Shown piece after piece: positions 9,526-21,114 of a DNA stretch of 64,000 bases; position 1 is the stretch's first letter; each line of letters opens with the position of its first letter. The position numbers were made by a program, and so were the translations under genes. The stretch comes from Chrysopilus asiliformis (taxonomy: Eukaryota > Arthropoda > Insecta > Diptera > Rhagionidae). The notes below the pieces were generated by a model that made no database searches, was not told the origin of the DNA, and saw only the letters and a program-made list of their open reading frames with translations. The stretch lies in the NCBI GenBank assembly GCA_964034945.1, contig OZ035960.1:80819331-80883330 (forward strand). Direction: 5' to 3'.

Positions 9526-11228
9526 TATAAGGACTGAAATTTAACTTAAAAATTGACATACTGTTAAAATGTAAGAGAAAAAAATTCGCCGCAAAAATTT
9601 TCTCTGGACGCAAAAGTTGTTGAAAATGAGCTACACGTGAATTCCGTGTTTGTTTCCTGGGTCGTTGCCGTGGATCCAGTCCAGTTCCGAAGCTATTACC
9701 GGATTTCCTGATAGTCGTTTTGTACGGACAAGGTTATCAGCCCTGCGCCAACCTTATTTGGAAGGGACTAGCTCCAGCAGTTGCAACCCTTGTCTACTGT
9801 TTCCACACAAACCCTCCACCTTTTCCAGCCGGACTTGGGACCGTCTTAGGTGGATAAAAATGTGTATTGAAGCTAATTATACGAAAAATATGAAGATAGT
9901 ACCATTGCTTCATGCTTTTGTATTAAAAAACATTGATTCATGATTTTCTATTCTTCTAAGAGTAAAAAAATACGGGTCGTCAAAATTGGAGAGTTTGACC
10001 CGGAGATATTTCCTTGTTAGATTTATAATTTGAAGTAGACATGGGTAATGCAGCAAAAATTTGTGCGATGATACGCTAACGCAAGCGCAGTAAACTGTAT
10101 CGCCGCAGTGAGTCAACGCAATTGCGCTATATAGTGCACTGCTTCATCCGAACGAACAGATCTCGTTGAGTTGATTCGCATGCGCGTGTATTCTAACGCA
10201 TGTACCTTAGTCGGACAAGTGTTGATTGCATTAGATTGTTAACAACAAATGTATTCGGTAAATATAGAAATTATTTTCATAATAAATTACCACATATTTT
10301 ATCTTTTCTTCAAATTATGTGATTTTTTGTTTTCAGGTGAAAAATGTTATATTTCATATATAAATTATATTCATTTGCTTAAAAGTATGTTTGTTTTGAA
10401 TTCTCTGTTCCAAAGTGAAAAATGCCACGTCCGCCGGTCCATAAGACATGATAACCCAGAGCTGTGTTGCGTTTTTGCGTTGAAGCTATGACCGTGTTCT
10501 GCGCTATATGCGTTGATATCCAATTAGTAACGCACATATCGTAACCAAACGAAATTAACTGAAAGCCGAAAGCCCAAAATCAACTAAACGTCACCTTCAG
10601 TTGGCGCCCCAATCAGAGAGCTGAGTTAGTCCGTGTGGTTTGCGTTATGTGCATATATTTCCCCTGCATTTTATAAGAAATCTATCATTTCGTTCACTTC
10701 GCCAGTAGAAGTGAAAATCGCCGGCAATTCTCTTGCGTTTTTCGCCTCTAGGGAAAAAATCAAATTGATGCGAATCGTCTGAGTTTCGCAAGCGAACTCT
10801 TTTTTATTTCTTTTCTTCGCTCAGATGATTCGAAAAAAATCAAAAAGTTTTTGAAGAAAAAAATGATTGTGATGGACTGGCCCCAATCTGATAGAACATT
10901 TATGAGCTTTAATAAAAAGAAAGGTTCTTTCACATGGCGCAGTTCCAACAACGGTGGATGAATTATGGGAAAGGATACAAATTTTTTGGAACAATTGGGA
11001 GAGGTTTATTTTTATCAAATTTGACAAACAACATGCCCAGTCGCATAAAAACAGTGCTTAAAGACAAGGTAGGATATATTCGTTTTTATTTTTTATGAAA
11101 ATGTCACTTGCAAGCCAAGATTACGAAAAAGTTTCTATGTAAAGATCGTAGCCCTTTGAAGACAAAAGAATTTATGCGAAAAGTAGGAAAAACTATTACT
11201 TATTTAGGCGGGGAATAGCAAGACTAAA
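9526..11228. other. Unassigned DNA; GC-richer block and weak inverted ends
   Basis: 9650-9860 is richer in G/C (CTGCGCCAACC, AGCCGGACTTGGGACCG) and resembles a retroelement UTR or internal fragment, but I cannot place it. 10052-10075 (ATGCAGCAAAAATTTGTGC) and the complement of 10640-10670 look like weak inverted ends of one ~620-bp element. No convincing gene. Confidence 0.3.
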
Positions 11229-11849
11229 GGCCCAACTATGATAGACATAAGAACGCATATGTAGCTGCATATGTCATTTCCAGAATAAGAAAGTCAGTGT
11301 TAATACCCACAATAGACATGTGTCAAGAGTGTTGCCACTTTCAAACCGTCGTTAAACATTCGTTAAGCATGAATAATTCGATACAAATGGAACTGGCATA
11401 TGTAAATAGTGAACATAACCTAAAATTTTTCCAAAAAGGGACTCAACCAGGACAACAGATAGTCAAAAACATTTGTGGTCATTCTCGTATGAATAAAAAA
11501 TTGATCCGGATCAAGCCTTTTTATTTTTAAGAAGGTGACTATGTAGTATCCGTGCGTTTTCCTGTCGCGATTGATTTCTCGTACATCACATGAACGCTTC
11601 TTTCTGCCGTATCCATCCAGTTCATCTTTCAGGTCACTTAATTATTTTAAGCACTTCACAATTTCAAATATTTCTTTAATTTTTTTCAATTCACTCATTT
11701 TTTTCTTCAACTTTGTCAATTAGTATCGAGAAGAATTTGACTTTACTTATGTCAGTCTATGCCTATTATGGTTAGCTTTTATGTTGACAGCTATGCATGT
11801 GGGAATTTGACATTTACATATGCGTTCTTATGTCTATCATAGTTGGGCC
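11229..11849. mobile_element. Long-TIR MITE, copy 1 (621 bp)
   Basis: Ends GGCCCAACTATGATAGACAT and its inverse form inverted repeats of more than 30 bp, running into ACGCATATG. Shares almost all of its left side (to about 11430) and its right side with copy 2 at 11855-12200, but carries about 275 bp more in the middle. A short frame at 11297-11530 falls inside and is not believed. Confidence 0.85.
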
Positions 11850-11854
11850 TTAAA

Positions 11855-12200
11855 GGCTCAACTATGATAGACATAAGAACGCATATGTAGCTGCATATGT
11901 CATTTCCAGAATAAGAAAGTCAATGTTATTACCCACAATAGACATGTGTCAAAGTGTTGCCACTTTCAAACCTTCGTCAAACTTTCGTTAAGCATGAATA
12001 ATTCGACACAAATGGAACTGGCATATGTAAATAGTGAACATAACCTAAAATTTTAGTGTGAATTTAATAATATTGTGGCCATATTAATTTCCACTTGAGG
12101 TAAAATGAAGATTAGCTTTTATGTTGACAGCTATGTATGTCTACATTCGTTGGGAATTTGACATTTACATATGCGTTCTTATGTCTATCATAGTTGAGCC
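11855..12200. mobile_element. Long-TIR MITE, copy 2 (346 bp), same orientation
   Basis: Starts GGCTCAACTATGATAGACAT and ends with its inverse. It lies 5 bp (TTAAA) after copy 1, so the two copies form a head-to-tail pair with one shared spacer. The target duplication is unclear: TAAA, TTAAA and TTAA flank the three junctions. Confidence 0.85.
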
Positions 12201-12906
12201 TTAAGCGTATATCATTTTCAGCAAACATTAAATCCTTGACTTGGATACTTGGATACTTGGAAACATTATTTGAAAAATCTGGATTCATAAAATTTCTTAA
12301 AAGGAAAGAAAAAAAATTGATAAAAAAGGGAAAAAAGAAAAGTGATATCCGAGAACGGAGTGAAATTCAATAAGAGTTACTGAGACGAACATTGGCTATT
12401 TTGAAAACTTGCTCTTGGATATTTAGTTTTAACACTGAAGGTGTATTAAATGTTTCTGAATAACGATAATATATTATAGACAATGTAATGTCTTTTTGAA
12501 TTTCATACATTTACTACAGTTCAACTCATTCTGAACAGTTAAACTAACTCGTCCTACGAGTTTTTAATTCTTAATCGAGTTTTTAAATGATTTACAAACA
12601 AATACTTGGCACAGGAAGTTAACTATGGTTTAATGAAATATCTTTGTCCAAATAGACCGATAATGGGCCGTATTCTATAACGAAAATTTTATCATTTTAT
12701 GTTATGTTATGTCTTAAAATGACATAATTACCTCGATTGGTATTCTGTAAGGACAATTCCATTTTATGTTACGCGCTATAACATAAAATTTTTCCTGTTA
12801 TGACTCATAACATAAAAGCTCCGAGATAGTACCTTTTATAATCATTTTATCATCTTTAATGCCATTTGACATTTGAAGTGTGACGTTTCACGAGTGAAAT
12901 TTCAAA

Positions 12907-13336
12907 TCTATATATATAAAAATGGATGTTTGTCTGTTTGAGATTACAAAACTCAAAAACTACTGGACGAATTTTTACGCGGTTTTTTGCAAAATGAACT
13001 GCGTTGCCAGGAGCAGATTTTTAGTTATGTTAGATCTTAAAAATTCGAAACGGAAAGTTCTGTAAGGATGACGCAAATATCCTTTTTCTCATTTTGTCTC
13101 CGAAAAACTGGCTTTAGGGGGTTTTCGTGGTCGCTGATCACGAGTTGGATGTTGGAATTTGAAAATTCTAAACGGGAGGTCATGTAAGGATAACGAAAAT
13201 TTCTTTTTTTCTAATTTTTCTCGAACAAAATTGCATTAAGGGCTTTTCGGGGTCGCTGATTACGAATCCAGCGTTTCGGTTTCAATAACTCTAATGAAAG
13301 GTCCTGTAAGGATTACGTTGATATGTAAAAAATTGA
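12907..13336 (+). mobile_element. Helitron-like element, 5' part
   Basis: Begins A|TCTATATATATAAAAATGG and continues with GGATGTTTGTCTGTTTGAG, nearly identical to the start of the complete short element at 37169. Inside are diverged ~115-bp units (GGTCCTGTAAGGATAACG ... GGTCGCTGAT). The CTAG-type 3' end is not found; the sequence runs into the inverted repeat at 13337. Confidence 0.7.
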
Positions 13337-13662
13337 TTTTTGTGATTGTATAACTAGGCTTTTCAGTCGAAATTTATACTAAAATAAAAACGCTGGTTTT
13401 TAACTTTTTTGCTGCTCTACGAAATATTTCGTATTGCATTAGTGTTCAAACCTTGACCATTTAACTGACAATAAAATGTTTCGCTAAACTGTTTATTTCT
13501 GTTCATGAAATGTTACATATTTTAAACTGTATCAATTAACTATATATCCTGAAGATGGTGAAATAAATTTACCGAAACCTAGAGCAACAAAAAAGTTAAA
13601 AACCAGCGTTTTTATTTTAATATAAATTTCGACCGAAAAGCCTAGTTATACAATCACAAAAA
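13337..13662. mobile_element. 83-bp inverted repeat enclosing a hammerhead-like motif (Penelope-like debris)
   Basis: Arms 13337-13419 and 13580-13662 differ at only a few positions. Just inside the right arm, CTGAAGA (13549-13555), a short GGT/ACC stem and GAAA (13574-13577) repeat the motif seen at 3445-3473. No protein coding remains. Classed with Penelope-like terminal repeats by analogy. Confidence 0.5.
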
Positions 13663-14023
13663 TAATTATAAAATAACGGTCAACAACAAAAACAAAGTAA
13701 AAAATGGATGTTGGTATCATTTTTGTCTGACATTTAGTCGAATTATTTAGCTTTTTCCGCAAAAAAAATCTTTAAAGGAAACAAAACTTTGAATTTTTTT
13801 GACTGTTACTCGACCAGCTGTTCAAAAAGTAATAGAATTCACACCGAAATGTACTAAATCTTTTATGTTTAAGGTTCGTAAAATGAACGATAAAATTATT
13901 TTATTCAACCCTTACAGAATACGAATTTTTGTAAAATTTTATTTTCATTTTATGAAGAGAAAATTTTATCATCATAACATAACATAAAATGTAATTTTAT
14001 GGAAAATTACAGAATACGGCCCA

Positions 14024-15633
14024 ATAATTCATTAAATTTTATCTTTGCTATGAGTGTTGAATCAGAAATGGTTATTTAAATTTTCCAAGAAACCAAATCC
14101 TAAATAGAATATTTCTCTTTTAAAAGAAATTCTTATCTTAATTAATACTTTTGCATAATATAAATTCTTATGAATGGATTTCACCATTGGTATTATTTAC
14201 TGAACAAAGTAAATTGACTTAATATTTACCTTTAATGTGGACACAAGTTAAGAGTTAACCTCGGGGGTAAAATGGCTGTGTTTTATTCTTTACTGTTAAT
14301 TATTTCGCCTTACAAAGATGTTATCCGAAATCTTTAGGTTTCTGATTTGAGTCTTTTGAACAATATTATTATATACACGGAGATAAATCGTGTTTGGAAT
14401 CATTCCGACTATTAGGACGAATTTCGGCAATCTCTCCCATATTTGCAAATACCATTGCCAAAGTACTTGTAACAAATGCGACAATTCATAGGCACAAACA
14501 AATTAGAAGATTTCCAATTTGTGTTGAAATCAGTCCAAATATTTTAGAAGCCGTTTCCGTTTTAAGAAAATGTCGTATTATTTGTCTGCCAATCTGTCAG
14601 TTTGTCAGTCTATCAGTCTGTCGGTAGCACAAAGAGCATGATGCGTTTACCACCCCCGCAAAACAAACCGTAAATGTAAAGATCTTAAGAACAAGAACGT
14701 AAAAACCATAATTTTTTTCTCGTTCTTTGGAGCGTTTTACAGAAATGCTGAATTTCGTTCTCTAGAGAGTGATTTTAATTTTCCATTAATTTCAATCCCT
14801 CCTTGGGAGCAGAACGAAAGACTAGAAATGGGAGCGTTTTGAACACTGTATATATGATATTTATTTCATACTTCTCTTATCAAAAACCAATTATAAATAA
14901 AAAAATTGTTTCTTTAATTCCATTTTCACTAAAATTTCTTACTTAAATATCTATTGGCGATCGTTGTAGGCGGATCCACTTCTTCTGGCCGTCTCTACGA
15001 AAAAGAAACCTTTTTTTTATTCATACGGCCCAATAATATCCAAACTTCAATAAAAACGCTGAGTAGTACTTATAATTTTCCATTCAAATGGATGAGTTTA
15101 CAAAGTAATATTCCATTCACGTTATGAATCTATTAGATTGTTCATTAAATCTAAATAAACTATATATTGAAATTTACTACAAAAATACTCAAAAACTCGA
15201 AACCTAATTTTCTCGAAACTCGCTAAATTTAGTAGAGATCCGTTTTTCATAAAAACTAAATTTTATCCAAAAACGGAAAAAATGGAATCACTCTATCTCC
15301 CCTCCCCAATAACAGAAAGGCTTTTTGTGCTTTACTCGGAAACGGTTCATTTTTTCAAAAAACTTGTTAAGACAAAAGTGTTTAGAATATGATTTTTCGT
15401 AACTGTCCCATACATCGAACCCAATTAGACCCATTATATATAAATCCCATTGGATAGCAATTTTTGAAAATCGGGTAAGAAAGAAGAGAAACCTTGGCTA
15501 AAAATCCTAAAAATTTCCCCTAAAAGTTTCATCTAAATCCGTTCAGCGGTTCTCGAGTTGTACAGATACACACACACAAGCCTATAATATTTTGCTTTAA
15601 CCCTGGACCCGTGTACTATAAAACTTCCATTTA
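14024..15633. other. Unassigned AT-rich DNA with repeat fragments
   Basis: 14587-14625 is a short CTGTCAGT-like tandem stretch. 15014-15032 (TTTATTCATACGGCCCA) is a lone right end of the TGGGCCGTAT MITE type, with no left partner found. The short open frames on either strand lack domains. Confidence 0.4.
14903..15000 (+). repeat. 98-bp dispersed repeat, copy 1 (partner at 34426-34523)
   Basis: Matches 34426-34523 with few changes, including TATTGGCGATCGTTGTAGGC and CTTCTGGCCGTCTCTACGA. Flanks differ between the copies. Class unknown; it has no inverted ends. Confidence 0.8.
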
Positions 15634-16027
15634 TCGTGTACTTAGGCACTCAGTGCCCAGATGCAATTCCAATAGAAAATGTATGGCTGGTTTGTTTAAA
15701 AACCATAAAAATTGGTTTATTCGTTAAACAAGTAGAAATACAATGGGAAAATATAATTTGCAAAAATCGACTGAGAATATAGACCACCTTGTAAGCTCGC
15801 GAATCTGGTACTCGATTTCTCCAACAAATCATGTACTCCACGAAAGAAAATGCAATACATGACAACAATACAATATAAATATTATAATATAAATAATATA
15901 ACAATACAATATAATATCTGCATACAAGAAAAATCACAAAAGGGGAAAAACCCAAAGCTGTAATCAAAATAAAAACCAAATTCATACAAAATGTACTGAC
16001 TTGGGCACTGAGTGACCAAGTACACGA
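15634..16027. mobile_element. TA-flanked MITE, 394 bp
   Basis: Ends TCGTGTACTTAGGCACTCAG on the left, inverse on the right with two mismatches, flanked by TA on both sides (15632-15633, 16028-16029). The 135-codon minus-strand frame at 15650-16057 overlaps both ends and is not a gene. Confidence 0.75.
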
Positions 16028-16093
16028 TATTACGCTTTTTTTTGACACCTTCCACAATCATAAATTGAAAAGCTTGTTAAATGCATACAAAAA

Positions 16094-16652
16094 ACATAAC
16101 AAAAGCTATAATTGCCAATCTGGCAATTATTGAAAACCCGTATGGTGATTTAAGTGAAAAGCGAACAGTTGTATCAAAATTCCACTATGAAGTCAAATTT
16201 TCCAATAAGATTTTTTAAAATTTATTCCAATCGGATTTTCATGTATGGGAGTTTTATGTAGAATCATATCCTAAATAACTTTTGTTCTTGAACTTTTTTG
16301 ATAAAATTCACCGTTTTTGATATATTCAGAAAAAAAGTTTTCGTTCGTATGGGGGGTACCCCCCCTAATGGTCCATTTTTGCCCATTAACGAACTTAGCC
16401 TCACATTTTACGAAAAACGGATCTGTGCAAAATTTCAAGTCTCTAGCTCAATCCGTGCGCCCGCAATCCGCGCCACAGACAGACGGACAGACGGACGGAC
16501 GGACAGACGGACGGACGGACATGCTAAATTCAACTTTTTTTATCATTCTAAACACACTGGTGTAATTCATTTTTTTGTACGATGACGGGATCTTGGCGTT
16601 ACAAACGGTAAGGCAAATCTAATATACCCTTTGGTTTCACCATACGGGTATA
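16094..16652 (+). mobile_element. Common ~560-bp repeat, copy A
   Basis: Starts ACATAACAAAAGCTATAATT, then the palindrome AATTGCCAATCTGGCAATT and ACCCGTATGGTGA; ends with a hairpin TATACCC-(16 nt)-GGGTATA containing TCACCATACGGGT, the inverse of the inner left motif. A CAGACGGA-type tandem block lies at about 16480-16520. Overlapping frames in two phases are by-products of the repeat. Eight copies occur in the window. Confidence 0.85.
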
Positions 16653-17431
16653 ATCATTAAGCCAAGACATCTTAGGAAAATGGTTTAACTAAGATGTGGT
16701 ACTATGACGAAATATTCAGGGCCTAATTGTTAGTATTTTAGTTACCTCATATGTTCTTGATTGATGAAAAAAATTATAGGACCGACATACATTCATTCAA
16801 AAATATAATATCGACTATATTAGATTGGATTTATACCTGAGATTCCAAGTTTTAAGAAAGCAACACTTTTTTTACTACGTGGGAATAAGACTAACATCTT
16901 AAATTGAAACACACAATTCCCAGAAGTATACGACATTAACGCGTCAGTATGAATAAAATTGCTTATTCAACAAAATCTCATTAGGTTTTCGAGATCGATG
17001 AACAAATATTTATTTATTTATTCAGGGACTTTAATAAAAAAAAACTTTTTCTGGATGAAATTGACGGGAAGCTCTCGAAAATAAAGCAAACAACGTTAAA
17101 CAGAGGGCTCAAATGCCACAACTTTTTTACACCTGTAAAATGAAAATAAATACTTGCGCTACTTTCGCGATAATATCGATTTCAAATAATTAAATTTTAA
17201 GTAGAGTTGGCTATTAACTTCTAATAAATATTAATTATGGTAAGTTATGCAATAATGTTTCAACCTTATATTGTAAAATTTGAACCACAAAATAATTACT
17301 TTCTATAGAAAATTGTTAGATTTAAAGACGAATACTTGAATTCTGAATATAATCACATTCGTAAAATGTACGAATCAGAAATTTAAACTTCCGAACTCAT
17401 TCAAAATTTCTGAAAAACTTATGGAAATAAT
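16653..17431. other. Unassigned AT-rich DNA
   Basis: No gene, tandem array or inverted repeat recognised. Confidence 0.5.
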
Positions 17432-17731
17432 CTAGTACCTTGCATACCCGTAGTTTTTTTGCACCAAAAATCCAAAAAAAAAATCAGGTCTTTAGGACTT
17501 TCCGTTTCGAATTTTGAAATTCTAGCATCAGATTCGTAATCAACGACCCCGAAAACCCCCTGAAGCCAGTTTTTCCGAGAAAGAATCGGGAAAAGGATAT
17601 ATGCGTTATCCGTAAAACCGTTTTTTATCGAGCACCTATGAGGTAAGATGAATCTGTGTACAAAAGTTCATGGCAATTGATTCGGTGGTTCAGGAGGTGT
17701 GTGAGTCAGTGGTATTTCGCTTTTATATAGA
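17432..17731 (-). mobile_element. Short Helitron-like element, 300 bp
   Basis: On the minus strand it starts A|TCTATATAAAAGCGAAATACC at 17731 and ends GGTACTAG at 17432, matching the Helitron TC...CTRR pattern, though the next base is A rather than T. Internal GGTCGTTGATTACGAATC and CTTTCCGTTTCGAATTTTGA words match the elements at 12907 and 37169. Confidence 0.6.
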
Positions 17732-17779
17732 TTTATTGAGTAACATATAAAAACTCACACTACAATAGCTGACGTTGAA

Positions 17780-18767
17780 TTAACAATAAATTGTGTTGTC
17801 AGGAGTAAATTTTAAAGACCAAAATCGGTAGGTCACATTTGGTGGTACGTGGAGGGAAAAGATTAAAGGTTGTCTGTGAAAATATTTCCCTCTCATTAAG
17901 TGCTGGTACCTACCTGTAAACATATTTCGGATTTTTCTCTCAGGTTGGAAAATTATCAAGCTGTCGTTGGAACTTACTCTGGAGCACGCCACGTACAACT
18001 GGCCATGGGAGAAACAGGCATTCCTTAGATCCACGCCAGCTACAGTAAAACTCTGTCCGTGTGCTTTGTTAATAGCTATGACATAGCAGACTCTAACTGG
18101 GGATTGCAGACGTTTAAACTGGAAATTGTAGTCTGACGGGATCATAGTCTGACGGGATCTTCAGTCTGTGGGGAATGAAGACGGTTTATCCCTGACCGAC
18201 GCCTGTGAATATAGTGGCTTCAATTATGTATTTGCGTAGAGCTTCTGTAGCCTGTTCCGTTGCTTCGGTTTACAGGGCTAAAATTGCGCAATAACATAAT
18301 TAGGGCGCCAACTTTTAAATGAAGGTCATGAGATGGTATTCCTGGTGGGTTAAGGGTTTATAAGATAGTGTACAGCATCCTCGACCTCTACTACAGAGTC
18401 CACTGATTCATACTTCATATATTCAGTTGGCAGCTTATCCAATAAGATGTTGTTGATGCTATCAGCCGAGTCATTAGTAGATAAATATTCTATTTTTTCA
18501 CTTATTCAAGTTTTCCATGACATCGCAAACGTTGTCAGTGATGGTTGTTGTTCCTTCGTCCTCCTCCAGCTTGCCATCACCAATTTCGAGAAGTAGACTG
18601 AAAAACTCTTCTGCCATCAAGTCGCCTTGGAGGTGGACACGCAAGGTTTTGTCTATTTGTATTGTGATAACACAGCCCAAAATGTTGCGACTATGGTAGC
18701 TAAATCCAACATCTTCATTTTGGGCGGTGTGGAGGTGGCAGACGAACAGAGACCGGCATCCACACAA
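17780..18767 (-). pseudogene. Helitron Rep/helicase relic, C-terminal part of Pif1-like helicase
   Basis: Three blocks read in order on the minus strand: 18767-18498 (TLRVHLQGDLMAEEFFSLLL, then EIGDGKLEED), a frameshifted middle at about 18440-18250 (YESVDSVVEVEDAVHY; GIPSHDLHLKVGALIMLLRN), and 18145-17780 (IPSDYNFQFKRLQSPVRVC, INKAHGQSF, FSHGQLYVACSRV). These are the closing motifs of the SF1 Pif1-type helicase that Helitrons fuse to a rolling-circle Rep nuclease; INKAHGQSF and YVACSRV correspond to the last helicase motifs. The Rep domain and Walker A part are missing, and at least two frameshifts and stops break the frame, so it is dead. A short Helitron lies 49 bp beyond its stop. Confidence 0.75.
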
Positions 18768-18779
18768 TAATGCGGTATG

Positions 18780-20554
18780 CCGAGGGAATTTTAATCAAAT
18801 TACACGGTTACACTGAAAATTTTAAAAAAAATAGGAAATCTAAACAGGTGCTAGAAGGTGGACGATGTTCGAGGCTATCCCACCCCTTTCTAGGTTTTTC
18901 ACCCCTAGACCAACATTGCTAACCGAAAACCTCACTCCGATGAACTCCCAAAAAGAAAATCCTAAAGAAAATGCTTCACTACTAAACCATCGCTGATCGA
19001 ACTACTGCTCTGCCTCGCCAAATGCTTTCTGTCTCTCTCTCCTTCTTACATACTTTACCAATAATTCTTTTTATAATTTTAAAGACTTCGCTGAACGAAA
19101 AAAAATGTGTCAAAAAAAAGGAAAAGAAAATAGAATGTTTCTCGTTTTATACAAATTATGATATATTCCACAAAAAGAGAAAGTGTAACAATTATACATT
19201 TGATTAATTCTAGGTTTTTATTCTGTTTCCTATTTTATTCATACGCCTAATATTCAGTGGCCACGTATAAATTAAATTTTATATAAAAGAAAAAAAAATA
19301 TGCTTATGAAAGAGGCTAACATAAAACCTTTTAGTGATACAAAAATTCTATTCATACTAATTTAATCTGTGATAAAAGAATCTATCTATATATATAGAAA
19401 CCCTATCTGTGATATAGCTTAAAATTATGTGCTTAGTAAGTTTTTAGTTTTATTTGTTTTGAAGAGTCCATATATATATATGTATATTTTTGTTTAGTCT
19501 CGGAATAATGTTAATAGTCCAGTAGAATGTGGTCGCGTCCAGTGTTTAAGTGTTGAAATTGAATATATAGGTTAAAGTTGAATCCATATGTTGAAGTTGA
19601 TTAGTCTGGTTACTATGACAGCAGTCCAATGAATATGGGAAACACTATAGAGGAAAGATTCCTAGGTTACGATGTTTGAGTCGTAGTCGGCGAAGTATAA
19701 TTCAACGCGCTATATGTTGATGTCCCTTTATGTTGTAAAAGTACTGTTTAAAATAGTACTTCATAGTACTTCTTACGTTCATGTTGATGAGTCCTTTTAG
19801 CATAGATATCGAGGAGTTGACATGCTTTCGGGGTTAGTTATAAAATAAGCGTACGTACTTACTGACGTGGATAAATTAAAGCTGCTGCCGGAGAAAAGTT
19901 GATGCTTGAACTATTCGGCATTTGGTGTCTTGAACTATTCGGCGATTCTAAATCGAAGTTTTGGAGCGACCGATGATGGATTTTTGGGATGTCGCCAAAT
20001 TTGGTTCATTTGTTGCACGAATTTTAGCACTAAACCCACTTTTAGGAGGATATCATTATAATTAGAAAATTTTATTTGTGGTTTTTGGTTATAAAGGTCA
20101 ATTCATAGCACTAATTTTACATGTTGTGTAATTTAGTTTAAATTTTCATAATTTTAATGTGTTCTCACTGTTTAATTAGTTTTAGTACAATATATTTCGT
20201 AAAATATAGTACATATTTAATTACTGATTTTAAACTATTTATTTTACTTGCACTTTCTCTTAATACCGACTTTACATTTTCCCTTTTTTCAGGCATTCCA
20301 TTTTCTTTCCGTTTTTAAAGGTATGGCTAATTAAATATATTACAACTGCGTTCAATCGGTCGTGAAACTAATAAACCGCATGTAAATTATCTTAAAAAAA
20401 TTCGATACCGATTTTCGATCGGCAACCTCCTCGATCGTTATCCGACAGCAACTAGCCATTTTTTGTTTCAAAAAAACTGTCCAGCAATGAAAAAGGCTTT
20501 ACAATTTTATCTTAACCAATGGCTAGCCAGTCTTTTATAAGACAGCCGTTTTTT
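18780..20554. other. Unassigned AT-rich DNA
   Basis: 19230-19250 has a TTATTCATACGCC word like a degraded MITE end. Nothing else recognised, and no frame above 61 codons. Confidence 0.45.
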
Positions 20555-21114
20555 TATACCCGTATGGTGAAACCAAAGGGTATATTAACTTTGCCTTACC
20601 GTTTGTAACGCCAAGATCCCGTCATCACACACAAAAATGAATTACACCAGTAAGTTTAGAATGATAAAAATAATTAATTTTTGCATGTCCGTCCGTCTGT
20701 CTGTCCGTCTGTCTGTCTGTGGCGCGGATTGCAGGCGCACGGATTGAGCTAGAGACTTGAAATTTTGCACAGATCCGTTTTTCGTAAAATGTGAGGCTAA
20801 GTTCGTTAATGGATAAAAATGGACCATTAGGGGGGGTACCCCCCATACGAACGAAATCGTTTTTTGTGAATATCTCAAAAACGGTGCATCTTATCAAAAA
20901 AGTCCAAGAACAAAAGTTATTTAGGATATGATTCTACATAAAACTCCCATACATCAAAATCCGATTGGAATAAATTTTAAAAAATCTTATTGGAAAGTTT
21001 GACTTTAAAGTGGAATTTTGGTACAACTGTTCGAATTTTGATACGAATATCACCATACGGGTCTCCAATGATTGCCAGATTGGCAATTATAGCTTTTGTT
21101 ATGTTTTGTTTTTA
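20555..21114 (-). mobile_element. Common ~560-bp repeat, copy B
   Basis: Full-length copy in reverse: TATACCCGTATGGTGAAACC at the left and the ATTGCCAGATTGGCAATT palindrome near the right end. Tandem block about 33 nt (20687-20720). Confidence 0.85.

Larger units (their letters stand above)
12664..14023. mobile_element. TGGGCCGTATTC-ended transposon with nested pieces
   Basis: Left tip TGGGCCGTATTCTATAA, right tip the inverse (TTACAGAATACGGCCCA). ATAA flanks both sides (12660-12663, 14024-14027), a likely 4-bp duplication, or AAT if the tips are read one base shorter. Both subterminal regions are full of ATAACATAAAAT words. The middle holds a Helitron 5' end and a Penelope-like inverted repeat, so insertions have landed here. 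Confidence 0.75.

Noticed and set aside
15650..16057. 135-codon hydrophobic minus-strand frame, possible membrane protein
   Set aside because: It begins and ends in the terminal inverted repeats of a TA-flanked MITE (15634-16027).
16099..16131. tRNA-like or SINE promoter in the head of the common repeat
   Set aside because: No A-box/B-box pair or cloverleaf could be traced; the GCCAATCTGGC stretch is a simple palindrome.
16480..16520. CRISPR-like array suggested by regular short repeats
   Set aside because: The units are contiguous 4-8-bp microsatellite repeats without unique spacers; no cas-like gene; eukaryotic context.
16298..16585. Similar open frames (for example starting MIRCTVFEIF) in copies A, B, D and H of the common repeat, 82-107 codons in two phases
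   Set aside because: They run through the CAGACGGA tandem block, whose 8-bp period shifts frame with length, appear in two overlapping phases, and have no domain. They follow from DNA repeat conservation.
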